NCBI GenBank assembly: GCA_907163345.1
Contig: CAJQUN010000173.1
Coordinates: 496,001 to 560,000, forward strand
DNA: 64,000 bases
Origin: Haberlea rhodopensis
Taxonomy: Eukaryota > Streptophyta > Magnoliopsida > Lamiales > Gesneriaceae
Direction of reading: 5' to 3'
Shown here piece after piece: positions 23,460-34,588 of this stretch. Each line of letters begins with the position of its first letter. The stretch's first letter is position 1. Position numbers and translations under genes: made by a program. The notes beneath the pieces are model-generated. The model did no database searches. It was not told where the DNA came from and was given only the letters and a program-made list of their open reading frames with translations.

Positions 23460-23830
23460 GTGTAGGCTCACGGCCGAGGCCACCAAGGTGCTAGGGTTTC
23501 GAACCCTAGTCACCATGGCTCGGCCGCCGCTACAAAGTGGCTAGGGTTTTGAACCCTAGTCAAATTGGCCTCTCGGCCGCCGCCTAAGAGCTAGGGTTCG
23601 GACCCTGGCTCGAGCATGGGTCAAGCCGTCGCACTATCTAGGGTTTTGAACTCTTTTGGCTCGATAAAGTATTGAGAAGGTGCAAGTTGGCTCGATAGAA
23701 TCAAGATGGTGCAAGGCGGCTAGGGTTTTGAACCCTAGCAGCGCCGCACCCAAGCCGCCGCATGGACCATGGCTCGGCCATGGGCTAGGGTTTCGACCCT
23801 AGGCCCACTATTGGTCCAGCCGTGGGTTTT
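23460..23830 (+). repeat. Array of CTAGGGTT..GAACCCTAG hairpins in copia leader
   Basis: Between primer site and gag, the short inverted repeat CTAGGGTTTCGAACCCTAG recurs in near-perfect form around 23491, 23541, 23591, 23639, 23722 and 23786. The copies are separated by GGCTCGGCCGCCGC-like spacers. Each could form a stem-loop in the genomic RNA. The rest of the 1.7-kb leader (23260-24962) holds no recognisable coding sequence. Confidence 0.7.
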
Positions 23831-24962
23831 GGTTCGAATCATGGTGGTTCGTGTTTTAGTCGCTTTAGTTCGTGGCATGTGATGTCCCGAGCGTACGATA
23901 ATTTTTCAAAAATTATTTTACAGTTTTAATTAGAATTAAATTTAAATTGTTTAGAATTTAATTAATTAAATGTTAATGCATGCTTTATGTGTTGTTTGAG
24001 CATGGTGCGTGGTTATAGCCCTTTGACCTATTAGATAGGATTTGTGAATGATTGTAATTTATAATACGACCTGCGTGTCGTGCCTTTCTCTATTTCATTC
24101 TAAATGTTATCCCTCCCCTATGTTCCCCTCGAATGTGAATCGAGGAATTCTATATCTTGTAAAATAGTGTAGTTTATTTTATTGATGGTGATCAATGAAG
24201 ATGGAGCATCGTGCCGGGATGAGGAGGCCATTCACAAATTGGAGCCAAAGGAAGGTGCTTATGAAGTTACCTTAGGTTGACTCATAGGAGTTTCTCATTG
24301 GCTTGAGAAACTCATTAGTAGGGGCTATAACCATGTCACGTTTTATTATGTATGTTGATGCATGATTTATCTTATGTTTTAGTTTGATAATAGTATTACA
24401 CATATATGTAGATATGTATACAACTATATGTAGTGGACATATTTTAAATTATCAAATTAATCATGAGATCAATAAATCCCTCTAAAATATTAAGTTTTAG
24501 ATGCCTTCCAAATAAAAGTACTCGTCAATAACTTCGATTGTACATGTGTGGGTTTGCCAAAGCAAAGCACCGTGGCAATCTTAGTAAGGCGCGAAAGGAT
24601 AAAAGTGATATCCGTCATACTTTAATTGGGTACGACTTAACTAGGTTATCTCAATAGGATTGGGAACCTAGAGGCATGGGTTGGATTATAATTCATTTGA
24701 TGAATTGAACAAAGTGTTGTTCGTCCAACTATCCAAGAATTATATGTGATGTAATTGACAAAGTGTTGTCTACCTAAATAACCGAGTCTTGGGCGATTAG
24801 CCAAAGCTAACTCAAGATTAGGCGAAATATGGATCTTGGCCCACTAAAGGTTTCGAGGGTTGATATTTTTCAAACAAAATAGTGGGAGTACCATTTAATA
24901 TAAGACCATGTTAAATGATTTAAATCATAAACTTATTTTGCATATTTATATTGTAGATATCC

Positions 24963-27900
24963 ATGGCAACTACAAACGTTACTAGCACTTTATCACTGCG
25001 ATCGGTCCTTGAGAAGGACAAATTAAATGGGACAAATTTCCTAGACTGGCATAGGAACTTGAGGATAGTCCTCAAACAAGAAAAGAAACAATATGTTCTA
25101 GAGGAACCCTTGCTCGCTGAGGAACCTCCCCTAACAGCTACAAGAGCTGAAAAAGATGCTTACAAGAAGCATCAGAGTGACGCACTTGATGTTGGGTGCC
25201 TCATGCTTGCCACTATGAACTCTGAGCTTCAGAAGCAACATGAGGAAATGGAGGCGTTCGATATGATCGAACACTTAAAGCAGTTGTACCAACAGCAAGC
25301 TAGACAAGAGAGGTATGACGTCTCTAAAGCGTTATTCCAGTGCAGGATGGTAGAAGGAAGCTTAGTTGGAACTCATGTGCTCAAGATGATTGGGTACATT
25401 GAGAATCTGGACAAGCTAGGTTTTCCATTGGACCAAGAGTTGGCCACCGATGTAATCTTGCAATCGTTGCCGGAGAGCTTCAGTCAATTTGTAGTAAATT
25501 ACAATATGACTGATATGGAAAAGACTCTGCCCCAGTTGCTTGGTATGTTGAGAACATATGAAGCAAACACTAAGAAGACTAAGGCCACAAATGTCCTTAT
25601 TGTGAATAAAGGCAAAGGAAGGGCCAAAACTAAAGGCAACAAGAAAGCAAAGAAGGTCTTTGCTAAATCTAAGCCAAAGTCTTCTGCACTAAAGCCAAAG
25701 GGAGGGATAGCAAAGGAAGGGAACTGTTTCCATTGCGGTGAGACCGGCCATTGGAAAAGAAATTGCAAAGTATATCTGGAGGATCTAAAGAAAGGAAGTG
25801 TGACTTCCGCTTCAGGTATTTTTGTTATAGAAGTCAATTTATCTACTTCTTCATCTTGGGTATTAGATACTGGATGTGGATCTCACATTTGTGTAAATGT
25901 GCAGGATCTCAAAAGGAGTAGGGCATTGGCAAAAGGTGAAGTTGATCTCCGAGTTGGAAATGGAGCAAGAGTTGCTGCATTAGCTATAGGAGATTATCAT
26001 TTAGCTTTACCTTCTGGTTTATCGTTGATTTTAAAAGACTGTTATTTTGTGCCTTCAATTACTAAAAACATTATATCTATTTCTTGTTTGGACAAGTATG
26101 GTTTTTCATTTATAATAAAGGACAATTGTTGTTCTATTTATTTAAATGATATGTTTTATGCTGATGCACAAATGGTGAATGGTCTTTATGTATTAAATCT
26201 TGATATACCTATCTATAACATAAATACTAAAAGGATTAAAAATAATGATTGTAATCCGACTTATCTCTGGCACTGTCGCTTGGGCCACATAAACGAGAAC
26301 CGCATATCTAAACTTCATAAGGATGGAGTATTAGATTCATTTGATTTTGAATCATATGAAACATGCGAATCTTGTTTAATGGGCAAGATGACTAAAGCCC
26401 CTTTCAAGGGACATGTTGAAAGGGCAAATGTTTTATTGGGACTAATACATAGTGATGTATGTGGACCAATAAGTACACAAGCTAGAGGTGGTTTTCAATA
26501 CTTCGTTACATTTACTGATGACCTCAGTAGATATGGGTATGTGTACCTAATGAAACATAAACATGAAACCTTTGAAAAGTTCAAAGATTTCAAGAATGAA
26601 GTACAAAACCAACTTGGCAAAAGTATCAAAATCCTTCGATCAGATCGAGGAGGAGAATACTTAAGCCAAGAGTTTCATGACTATCTAAAGGAGTGTGGGA
26701 TAGTCCCACAACTCACTCCTCCGTATACTCCACAATGGAATGGTGTATCCGAGAGGAGAAATCGAACCTTGTTAGACATGGTTAGATCAATGATGAGTCA
26801 TGCAGATCTTCCGATATCATTTTGGGGACACGCTCTAGAAACAGCGATTTTCTTACTGAACCGTGTTCCATCTAAATCAGTGGAAAAGACACCATATGAG
26901 ATATGGACTGGGAAGCGTCCTAGTATGTCTTTTATGAAGATTTGGGGTTGTGAGGCTTTCGTTAGACGTCACGCCACTAACAAACTTGGACCCAAATCTG
27001 ATAAGTGTTTATTTGTGGGGTATCCTAAGGAAACGAAAGGATACTATTTCTACTATCCCACCGAGAACAAAGTAGTTGTTGCTCGGACTGGTGTATTTCT
27101 TGAAAGAGAATTTATTTCTAGAAAAACCAGTGGGAGAAAAATAGAACTTAGTGAAGTTCAACCACAAGAAAACACTGAACCTGAAATTGAGATGGAAACA
27201 GAGCAGGCACCACAAACTGTTGTGGAAGAAGCACCTGCTCAAGAGACACAAGCCCAGCGTAGGTCTGTAAGAGTACACCGGGAGCCAGAGAGATATGGAT
27301 TTCTTGTGACTCAACAAGGTGACTTACTACTTATTGATGAGGATGAGCCGTCATCTTATCAACAAGCTATAATGGGCAATGATTCTGAGAAATGGCAAGA
27401 AGCCATGAAATCTGAGATGGAATCCATGTATGCAAACCAAGTATGGACTTTGGTTGATCCACCTGAAGGGGTACGACCCATAGGGTGCAAATGGATTTTC
27501 AAGAAAAAGACCGATATGGATGGTAATGTACAAACCTATAAAGGTCGGCTGGTTGCAAAAGGATTCAAACAAATTCATGGTATTGACTATGATGAAACCT
27601 TTTCACCAGTGGCCATGGTTAAATCCATAAGGATCTTACTTGCAATAGCTGCATTTCATGATTATGAAATCTGGCAGATGGATGTCAAAACAGCTTTCCT
27701 TAATGGAAATCTGCTCGAGGATGTGTACATGACACAGCCCGAGGGTTTTGTCGATCCAAAGGATGCTGGAAAGATATGCAAGCTACAACGATCCATTTAT
27801 GGATTGAAGCAAGCTTCTCGGAGTTGGAATCTTCGTTTTGATGATGCAATCAAAGAGTTTGGTTTTATCAAAAATGAAGATGAACCTTGTGTCTACAAGA

Positions 27901-28925
27901 AGGTCAGTGGGAGCGTAATCATTTTCCTAGTGTTGTATGTAGATGACATACTTCTTATTGGAAATGATATCCCTGCCTTGCAATCTGTAAATATTTGGCT
28001 AGGGAATTGCTTTTCGATGAAAGACTTAGGAGAAGCCACCTATGTATTAGGAATCAAGATCTATAGAGATAGATCGAGAAGGCTTCTTGGTCTAAGTCAA
28101 AGTACATACATAGACAAGGTGCTTAAAAGGTTTAGCATGCAAGAATCCAAGAAAGGATTCGTGCCTATGACACATGGTATTTATCTCTCGAAGGAACAGT
28201 GTCCTTCAACACCAGATGAGAGACAACGCATGAGTAAGATTCCATACGCATCAGCTATTGGATCTATCATGTATGCCATGATATGTACTCGTCCCGATGT
28301 ATCGTATGCTTTGAGCATGACGAGCAGATATCAAGTTGATCCAGGTGAAGGTCACTGGATTGCTGTCAAGAACATCCTGAAGTACTTGAGAAGGACTAAG
28401 GATACATTCTTGATTTATGGAGGTGAGGAAGAGCTCAATGTAATGGGTTACACTGATGCAAGCTTCCAAACCGACAAAGATGATTTTCGATCGCAATCTG
28501 GATATGTGTATTGCCTAAATGGAGGTGCTGTGAGCTGGAAGAGTTCAAAGCAAGAAACAGTAGCCGATTCTACAACGGAAGCTGAGTATATTGCTGCCTC
28601 GGATGCAGCAAAGGAAGCTGTTTGGATGAGGAAGTTCATTTCTGAACTGGGAGTGGTGCCTAGCATTAAAGATGCGATAGTACTCTATTGTGACAACAAT
28701 GGAGCGATCGCATTGGCTAAGGAACCAAGATCTCACCAAAGATCCAAGCACATACTTAGGCGTTTCCATTTTATTCGAGAAATCGTTGAAAGGGGAGATG
28801 TTAAAATCTGCAAAGTACCAACAGATGATAATGTATCTGACCCATTGACAAAGCCGCTGTCACAGCAGAAGCATGATCGTCATACTAGATCTCTAGGCAT
28901 TAGGTATATGTCTGAGTGGTCTTAG
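24963..28925 (+). CDS. Copia gag-pol polyprotein, intact
   Basis: Single 1320-codon frame starting at ATG 24963. Domain order is Gag, zinc knuckle, protease, integrase, RT, RNase H, the copia order (integrase before RT). Gag (residues 1-250) has the opening LEKDKLNGTNFLDWHRNL; the CCHC knuckle CFHCGETGHWKRNC covers 255-268; protease DTG is 302-304. Integrase has an HHCC finger (about 435-475) and acidic residues D498, D561 and E597, 35 residues apart for the last two. RT carries WIFKKK and YVDD at 992-995. RNase H starts near 1162 (GYTDAS) with TEAEYIA and DNNGAI. No stop or frameshift was seen. It makes, reverse transcribes and integrates element RNA in cytoplasmic particles and the nucleus. 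A minus-strand decayed paralogue lies at 48758-52572. Confidence 0.98.
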   Translation: MATTNVTSTLSLRSVLEKDKLNGTNFLDWHRNLRIVLKQEKKQYVLEEPLLAEEPPLTATRAEKDAYKKHQSDALDVGCLMLATMNSELQKQHEEMEAFDMIEHLKQLYQQQARQERYDVSKALFQCRMVEGSLVGTHVLKMIGYIENLDKLGFPLDQELATDVILQSLPESFSQFVVNYNMTDMEKTLPQLLGMLRTYEANTKKTKATNVLIVNKGKGRAKTKGNKKAKKVFAKSKPKSSALKPKGGIAKEGNCFHCGETGHWKRNCKVYLEDLKKGSVTSASGIFVIEVNLSTSSSWVLDTGCGSHICVNVQDLKRSRALAKGEVDLRVGNGARVAALAIGDYHLALPSGLSLILKDCYFVPSITKNIISISCLDKYGFSFIIKDNCCSIYLNDMFYADAQMVNGLYVLNLDIPIYNINTKRIKNNDCNPTYLWHCRLGHINENRISKLHKDGVLDSFDFESYETCESCLMGKMTKAPFKGHVERANVLLGLIHSDVCGPISTQARGGFQYFVTFTDDLSRYGYVYLMKHKHETFEKFKDFKNEVQNQLGKSIKILRSDRGGEYLSQEFHDYLKECGIVPQLTPPYTPQWNGVSERRNRTLLDMVRSMMSHADLPISFWGHALETAIFLLNRVPSKSVEKTPYEIWTGKRPSMSFMKIWGCEAFVRRHATNKLGPKSDKCLFVGYPKETKGYYFYYPTENKVVVARTGVFLEREFISRKTSGRKIELSEVQPQENTEPEIEMETEQAPQTVVEEAPAQETQAQRRSVRVHREPERYGFLVTQQGDLLLIDEDEPSSYQQAIMGNDSEKWQEAMKSEMESMYANQVWTLVDPPEGVRPIGCKWIFKKKTDMDGNVQTYKGRLVAKGFKQIHGIDYDETFSPVAMVKSIRILLAIAAFHDYEIWQMDVKTAFLNGNLLEDVYMTQPEGFVDPKDAGKICKLQRSIYGLKQASRSWNLRFDDAIKEFGFIKNEDEPCVYKKVSGSVIIFLVLYVDDILLIGNDIPALQSVNIWLGNCFSMKDLGEATYVLGIKIYRDRSRRLLGLSQSTYIDKVLKRFSMQESKKGFVPMTHGIYLSKEQCPSTPDERQRMSKIPYASAIGSIMYAMICTRPDVSYALSMTSRYQVDPGEGHWIAVKNILKYLRRTKDTFLIYGGEEELNVMGYTDASFQTDKDDFRSQSGYVYCLNGGAVSWKSSKQETVADSTTEAEYIAASDAAKEAVWMRKFISELGVVPSIKDAIVLYCDNNGAIALAKEPRSHQRSKHILRRFHFIREIVERGDVKICKVPTDDNVSDPLTKPLSQQKHDRHTRSLGIRYMSEWS

Positions 28926-28940
28926 TGCAAGTGGGAGATT
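28924..28940 (+). promoter_or_regulatory. Copia polypurine tract
   Basis: agtgcaagtgggagatt, just before the 3' LTR; the same tract precedes the LTR at 48757 on the minus strand. Confidence 0.85.
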
Positions 28941-30430
28941 TGTTGGGATATGCCCTAAGACAAGTCATTAGATGATTGTTTAAGACATACAATGTTTATG
29001 GATTTATGAATGGCAATTCATTATTGTATATTATTCTTTTAACTGTGCATTGTGAATTAATATATATGTTAATGTCCTTAGAATAATATTGTATTATTCT
29101 TAAAGATGTTCCTAGTCAAGTATTATCATGAAAGGGATAATGATAATACGTAGAGACTAGTATATGTTGATCGATGAATTGTTCATTGATATGAGATATC
29201 AAATCAACATATGGGTACATGTTGGAGAACGATGTACTGAACAGACCCACCATGAGAATGCAACATGGATAGTTATATGATCGTCATATGCAATTCTCAT
29301 AGTGATAATAATGTATGTAATCCTTACGACTTGTGATCATCAGAGATCCCAACATAAGGAGTTATGTATCTTGATATCGTCAAACGTTACCCGTAACAGG
29401 GTATACTATAAAGGCGACTATTGGATACACTACGAATTATGTAGAGGGATGTTGACTGATCGAGATAGGATTTGTCCCTCCTATATAACAGGAGATGTGT
29501 TTGGCCCTTGATCAAGTGAGAACTAAAATGCATGGCCATGCTCGAATGAGTCGATATGAGATATCGAGCTTATTCGTTTATTCTAGTTCTACTTGGGGAT
29601 CAAGATATGAAGATTGAATATACGAGTATGACTATTCCATGACTCGTGTTCAATCTAAACACAAAGGACAAAGGGATTAAGTTACATGATTGATATTGTC
29701 ACAAGTTCTAAAGGTTATGTCGAGTCATTGACATTCTCGTAATTTGGGTAGCATCGATGTGTTGCTAGATACCGCTCGATGCTTGCGACATAAAATGAGA
29801 TTTTATGTCACTGCCAACATTACGAGATCCTATCGGGTCGCACAAAAGATTAAATCGAGAAGGGAAATTAAATTCATGGGATGAATTAAATAATTAAGAG
29901 GAGTCTTAATTAATTATCATAAGGATTAATTAAATCATGGGCTTAAGCCCATGAAGCTTTAAGAAAGCCTTTAATTAATTATATTTAATATGATTGCAAG
30001 GTGATTAATGGTAAGACAATTCATAACACTCAAAACCCTACACCAAGCAAGAACACACGGCCGCATCATCACAAGAGCTCTCGGCCTCCTTCAAAGTCGA
30101 GGGGTTCTTGGTGGTTTGGTGGTTGTTTCGATTGTGAATCGAGTTTGTTTCGTGTATAGGATTAATAACAAGTCTAGCAACTTGTTATTAAACCATCCCT
30201 TCGTTCGATTCGATCGTGTGGATACCGTTGAGGCAAAACCATTCGAGTTTTGCTATTGACTCGGAGAAGGCGTAAGACGTGGTGCAGCTCCGTGGATTCG
30301 GCCTCAAACGCGCTACAAGGGTAAGACACTTGTAATTCTCTAATCCGATATGAATCCCTATGTATAGATCACTGGTTTGTAATCCCAAAATTTTATTCCG
30401 CTGCGTTGTATGCTCATGGGGTTACTCACA
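28941..30430 (+). repeat. 3' LTR of intact copia
   Basis: 1490 bp, same length and, in all compared stretches, same sequence as 21755-23244. Followed by the TSD copy GTAAC at 30431-30435. Confidence 0.97.
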
Positions 30431-31176
30431 GTAACTTAATCCCTTTGTCCTTTGTGTTTAGATTGAACACGAGTCATGGAATAGTCATACTCGTATATTC
30501 AATCGTTATTTCTTGATCCCCAAGTAGAACTAGAATAAACGAATAAGCTCGATATCTCATATCGACTCATTCGAGCATGGCCATGCATTTTAGTTCTCAC
30601 TTGATCAAGGGCCAAACACTTCTCCTGTTATATAGGAGGGACAAATCCTATCTCGATCAGTCAACATCCCTCTACATAATTCGTAGTGTATCCAATAGTC
30701 GCCTTTATAGTTTACCCTGTTACGGGTAACGTTTGACAATATCAAGATACATAATTCCTTATGTTGGGATCTCTGATGATCACAAGTCGTAAGGATTACA
30801 TACATTATTATCACTATGAGAATTGCTTATGACACTCATATAACTATCCATGTAGCATTCTCATGGTGGGTCTGTCCAGTACATCGTTCTCTAACATGTA
30901 CCCATGTGTTGATTTGATATCTCATATCAATGAACAATTCATCAATCAACACATACTAGTCTCTACGTATTATCATTATCCCTATTCATGATAATACTTG
31001 ACTAGGGACAATGTTTAAGAATAATACAATATTATTCTAAGGACATTAACATATATATTAATTCACATTGCACAGTTAAACGAATAATATATAATAATGA
31101 ATTGCCATTCATAAAATCATAAACATTGTATGTCAAAACAATCATCCAATGACATGTCTTAGGGCATATCCCAACA
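30431..31176 (-). repeat. Solo copia LTR (minus), right part
   Basis: Starts with the right TSD copy GTAAC (30431-30435), then continues the interrupted minus-strand LTR to its start, TGTTGGGATATGCC on the minus strand, at 31176. It is followed by the outer TSD AATAC. Confidence 0.93.
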
Positions 31177-31471
31177 AATACCATGTGTTGTTATATACTG
31201 TCATGCGTTTGACGATGAGAATATGGATGTCGTGTATCGACATATACCGTCATGTGTTTGACGATGAGATTGTGAATGTCAGGTGTCGACATGTACCGTC
31301 ACGAGTTGACGATGTCATTTTGGATGTCATATGTGGCATATACCGTCACTGGATGATGATGTCATAGTGGATATTCTATGTAGACGTGTAGCGTCGTGAT
31401 GACAAATAATACATCTAGGTGTACGTTGTTAATCATATTGTTTGAGTGCTATTGATGGGCACAAGGCGATG
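31177..31471 (+). mobile_element. Family D internal region, part 2
   Basis: Continuation of the D internal sequence between two nested insertions. Non-coding, with about five repeats of an ~60-bp unit containing TACCGTCATGTGTTTGACGATG and TGTCGACAT-like words. Its last five bases, CGATG, are the Athila TSD. Confidence 0.7.
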
Positions 31472-33025
31472 TGACTGCTTTATTTTTAAACAAAAGATAT
31501 TTCAAAGAATAGTGTGAAGCGATTCTACCGCAAGTGCACGGTTGTCAAGTTTTAGTATAGTGAAAATTAAGTACGGGTTGTCGAATCCACAGGGACTAAT
31601 GTATAAGTACCAAATAAGATTAGAGAAATTATATTTAGCCTACGATTTCAGAAGTTGATTAACTAAAGCCACATTAAACTAAGGACCGAAAATTAAACAA
31701 GAAATAATAAAATGATTGGTTCCGGATATGCAAAGGTAAGTCACTCGAGAAATCTATCAAGCTCGTCGTTCAATTATGTTATCTTTAATGATTCAACTGA
31801 ATTATCAAATTATCAACCAAATGATTCTAAAGGTGAAAGGTTTTCGCTATTATTCGATACACTCTCTCGAGCTGTAAAGAAACTAACATTAAATTAGAAT
31901 AAGTCACTCTCGTGCACCTATTTACTAATTCAATATTGCATAAATTATCAAAACCTTGTTACTCTAAATCTTTAAATTCAAAGTTCTCACGTATGCGATA
32001 TCATCTCTCGATCTCGATCGTAACATACATCATAAATTAATAGAGCGTGTTACAACGTTATCTCTCGATCTCGGTTATAACTCTCAGATTCAATCAAAGT
32101 TAGCTAGACTTTGATCTACACAAGCCATTAATTTATGAACAATAGCAATCAATGCGCTCAAACACAATTGAATCAATAATCAAACACAACGAAACTAAAA
32201 CTCGATAGAATAAACTCAAAATATTTCAAATCAAATACAAAAGAGTTTAATCGTCTCTCGACCTCAAAAACATCAATTGAAAATCAAAATGAAATAGATT
32301 AGAGTCTAGAAATACGATAAACGGCGGAATAAATCTGTGCGTTGCACCGAAATCTCTTCTCTTGCTCCTTCCTTGCACTCCGGAATGAATTGGCTCGACT
32401 TTGGACGAAGAACGGAGATTGGATCTCCTTCGGCGGCGCTAGGCGGCGGCTAGCGTTCCTTATTTTTCAGCTAATAGGCGTCTGGAATAATGTATATCTT
32501 GTATGGAAATGAAATTTTCTTTTATCCCCCGAAAATCCATTCAAAAATGGAAGATAAGATTTTCCCGGATTTGCGTCTCGATCGATCGAGAATTGCGTCC
32601 GATCGATCGGTGCACTGTTCATGTCAGCCTTTGAAACTCACTGCCTCGCTCGATCGATCGAGATTTCCTTCCGATCGATCGAGACTTTGATAAAATTTGC
32701 TCTGAAGTTACTGCCTCGCTCGATCGATCGAGAAATTGTTCCGATCGATCAAGACTTGAAATTCTTTTCTTCTCAGCACACTGTCTGGCTCGATCGATCG
32801 AGAAATATTCTCGATCGATCGAGATTCCTAAAATCTTAATCCTCAATTTCAACTCTTTCTCGCCTCGATTTCGCCATTTTTCTTCAGTTTAGCTCATTTC
32901 TTCCATTTCTAACCAATTTTCCTGAAATAGACAAATAAACACCAACAAGCATAGTATCATCCAGGAAAAAATATGAAAAATGGGACGAAATTACAGCTAA
33001 AAACACTTAAATTCTAAGCCTATCA
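31472..33025 (-). repeat. 3' LTR of Athila-like element
   Basis: 1554 bp. On the minus strand it starts TGATAGGCTTAG and ends GCAGTCA. It carries eight CGATCGATCG sites. Confidence 0.95.
32580..32820. repeat. Phased CGATCGATCG array (T-type), Athila LTR
   Basis: Eight cores start at 32580, 32601, 32652, 32673, 32722, 32743, 32792 and 32813. Spacings are 21, 51, 21, 49, 21, 49 and 21 bp, the most regular array here. It is built of ~70-bp units opening with ACTGCCTCGC. Flanks are T or C only. Confidence 0.96.
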
Positions 33026-33041
33026 ACTCCCCCAAACTTAG
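33026..33041 (-). promoter_or_regulatory. Athila polypurine tract
   Basis: Minus strand reads CTAAGTTTGGGGGAGT directly before the LTR start at 33025. Confidence 0.85.
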
Positions 33042-34588
33042 ACTTGATCGTCCTCGAGCAAGCAATAAGCTCAAAAAGAAAATTTAATCTTAATACTATG
33101 CATGAATCATCTTTACAACTCACGTAAAAACTCAGAAATCCTACTTACACATCAATAAAAGTCATTCAACATTTAACAAGAAGCAGTTTCTCCTAAGTTA
33201 AACAATACATCGCAACATTGGAACGTGCGTGTGTGCGATTATCAAACATGAGTAATGTACATATCTTTAAGATCAAAAAGTGCCATAACAACTCAAAGTC
33301 AAGAATACTTTGAACTACTCTACAAATTTACTATCCGGCACTTCTCCACTAATGTAATTATTCCCTAGACTTGGATCAACAGGACTTTAAAAGCTTATAA
33401 CGTTAGGCCTTTTGGTGTCGGCTCCAAAGAAAAGGTAGGATAGAAGCAAAGAAGAGAGTATAATAGAATCAGTTCAAAATCTTCTCACATAATCATTGAG
33501 CTTCTCTTCACATTTTCTACCTTGGCCACTTTGGGTCTTATTTAAATTTTCTTTTCAAGGCTTTTTCTCTACATCTTTTCTTTTTCTTTGCTCATTCTTT
33601 TGTTCATTTCATTTTTTTACAATGAACTTATCAACATATAATAATTTAATGCAATGAATGAGATTCATTATACTCCCTTAGGGGTGGGTAAAAATTTTCT
33701 TTTAGGCTCAATCCAAGGTAGGTATAATGAGGTTGCCAAGAATGTCGAATGGGTGTCTAATCATATGCAATACATATACCATTCTTTTTCAATAAGGCAC
33801 AAGAGGGGACACTAAAGAATAATGTATAACAGGTCGGCTTGAAAGGCACAAACGGTCCAAAGATCGCCTAAATCATCTCCAAGTCAAGTTCTAATTATAA
33901 ATTTCGCCTCAAAGTGCTTTCAACTAAATTGTAGAGTTATCTACAATACTCAAGACTCATCATAGTTAACACAAATTTTCACTTTAATCAATACAAACTT
34001 CACTCAATCATGACTCAATAAGTGCTCAAATTATTCCTCAGGTTTGACATATGGTTAACAAAGGATATATACAAACAAGTTAAACATTTTCATGACTCCT
34101 ATCTAGATGAGGATTAATTTCATCATGTATTACCGTTGCAAATCTAATTCTTCATTTCTCAAGACTAACTCACAAAAGAAATTTTTTTTTTGTTGGTAAT
34201 GCTCAAGGATGAATCAGTCACTAAATCATGCAGTCATGCAAGTAGAGAAGCAAGACAAGTAGCAGAATGTGCAAAAGCAAGATATATACAAATACTCAAA
34301 ACCCCCCCAAACTTAGTACGTGAATTGCCCTCAATGAACAAGAAAAGAAATAAATGCAATGACAAAAACACATACCATGACGACGATCGTCACTGATCGT
34401 CGTCCTCATCATGCTCCGGAGGGGGAACTGGGTAGTGGTGCTCCTCGCACACATGGATTCATGCTACAAAACAAAAGAAACAAAATAACAAAATCAATAA
34501 CTAAACTAAAGAAAAAGAAAAAGAAACAAAGGGAATAGGAAAGAGTTCTTGATTTATAGTCCCAAGCTGGACTGTCATCTCCTCTCTC
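33042..34588 (-). other. Athila 3' non-coding region
   Basis: AT-rich stretch between the integrase end and the 3' polypurine tract, where Athila elements often keep an env-like ORF. No ORF over about 70 codons with a recognisable product was found. It contains a second polypurine-tract-like motif at 34301-34317. Confidence 0.7.
34301..34317 (-). promoter_or_regulatory. Second polypurine-tract-like motif
   Basis: Minus strand reads ACTAAGTTTGGGGGGGT, nearly the same core as the tract at 33026, 1.3 kb upstream of it. It could prime an extra plus strand, as a central tract does. Confidence 0.5.

Larger units (their letters stand above)
21755..30430 (+). mobile_element. Intact Ty1/copia element nested in a solo LTR of its own family
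   Basis: 8676 bp with two 1490-bp LTRs, GTAAC TSD, tRNA-Met primer site, 1.7-kb leader, one uninterrupted 1320-codon gag-pol and a polypurine tract. The LTRs were the same in every stretch I compared and are equal in length, so the insertion is recent. It lies head-to-head inside a minus-strand solo LTR of the same family. All cis and trans parts seem present, making it the best candidate for an active element here. The clade is uncertain: the protein resembles the TNT1-94-type annotation group. Confidence 0.97.

Noticed and set aside
23460..23830. Interstitial telomere repeats (CTAGGGTT)
   Set aside because: Units are not tandem 7-mers of TTTAGGG. They are hairpin arms spaced ~50-80 bp apart in the copia leader.
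33042..34588. Possible env-like gene of the Athila element
   Set aside because: No long minus-strand ORF, signal peptide or membrane segment was seen; only short frames.
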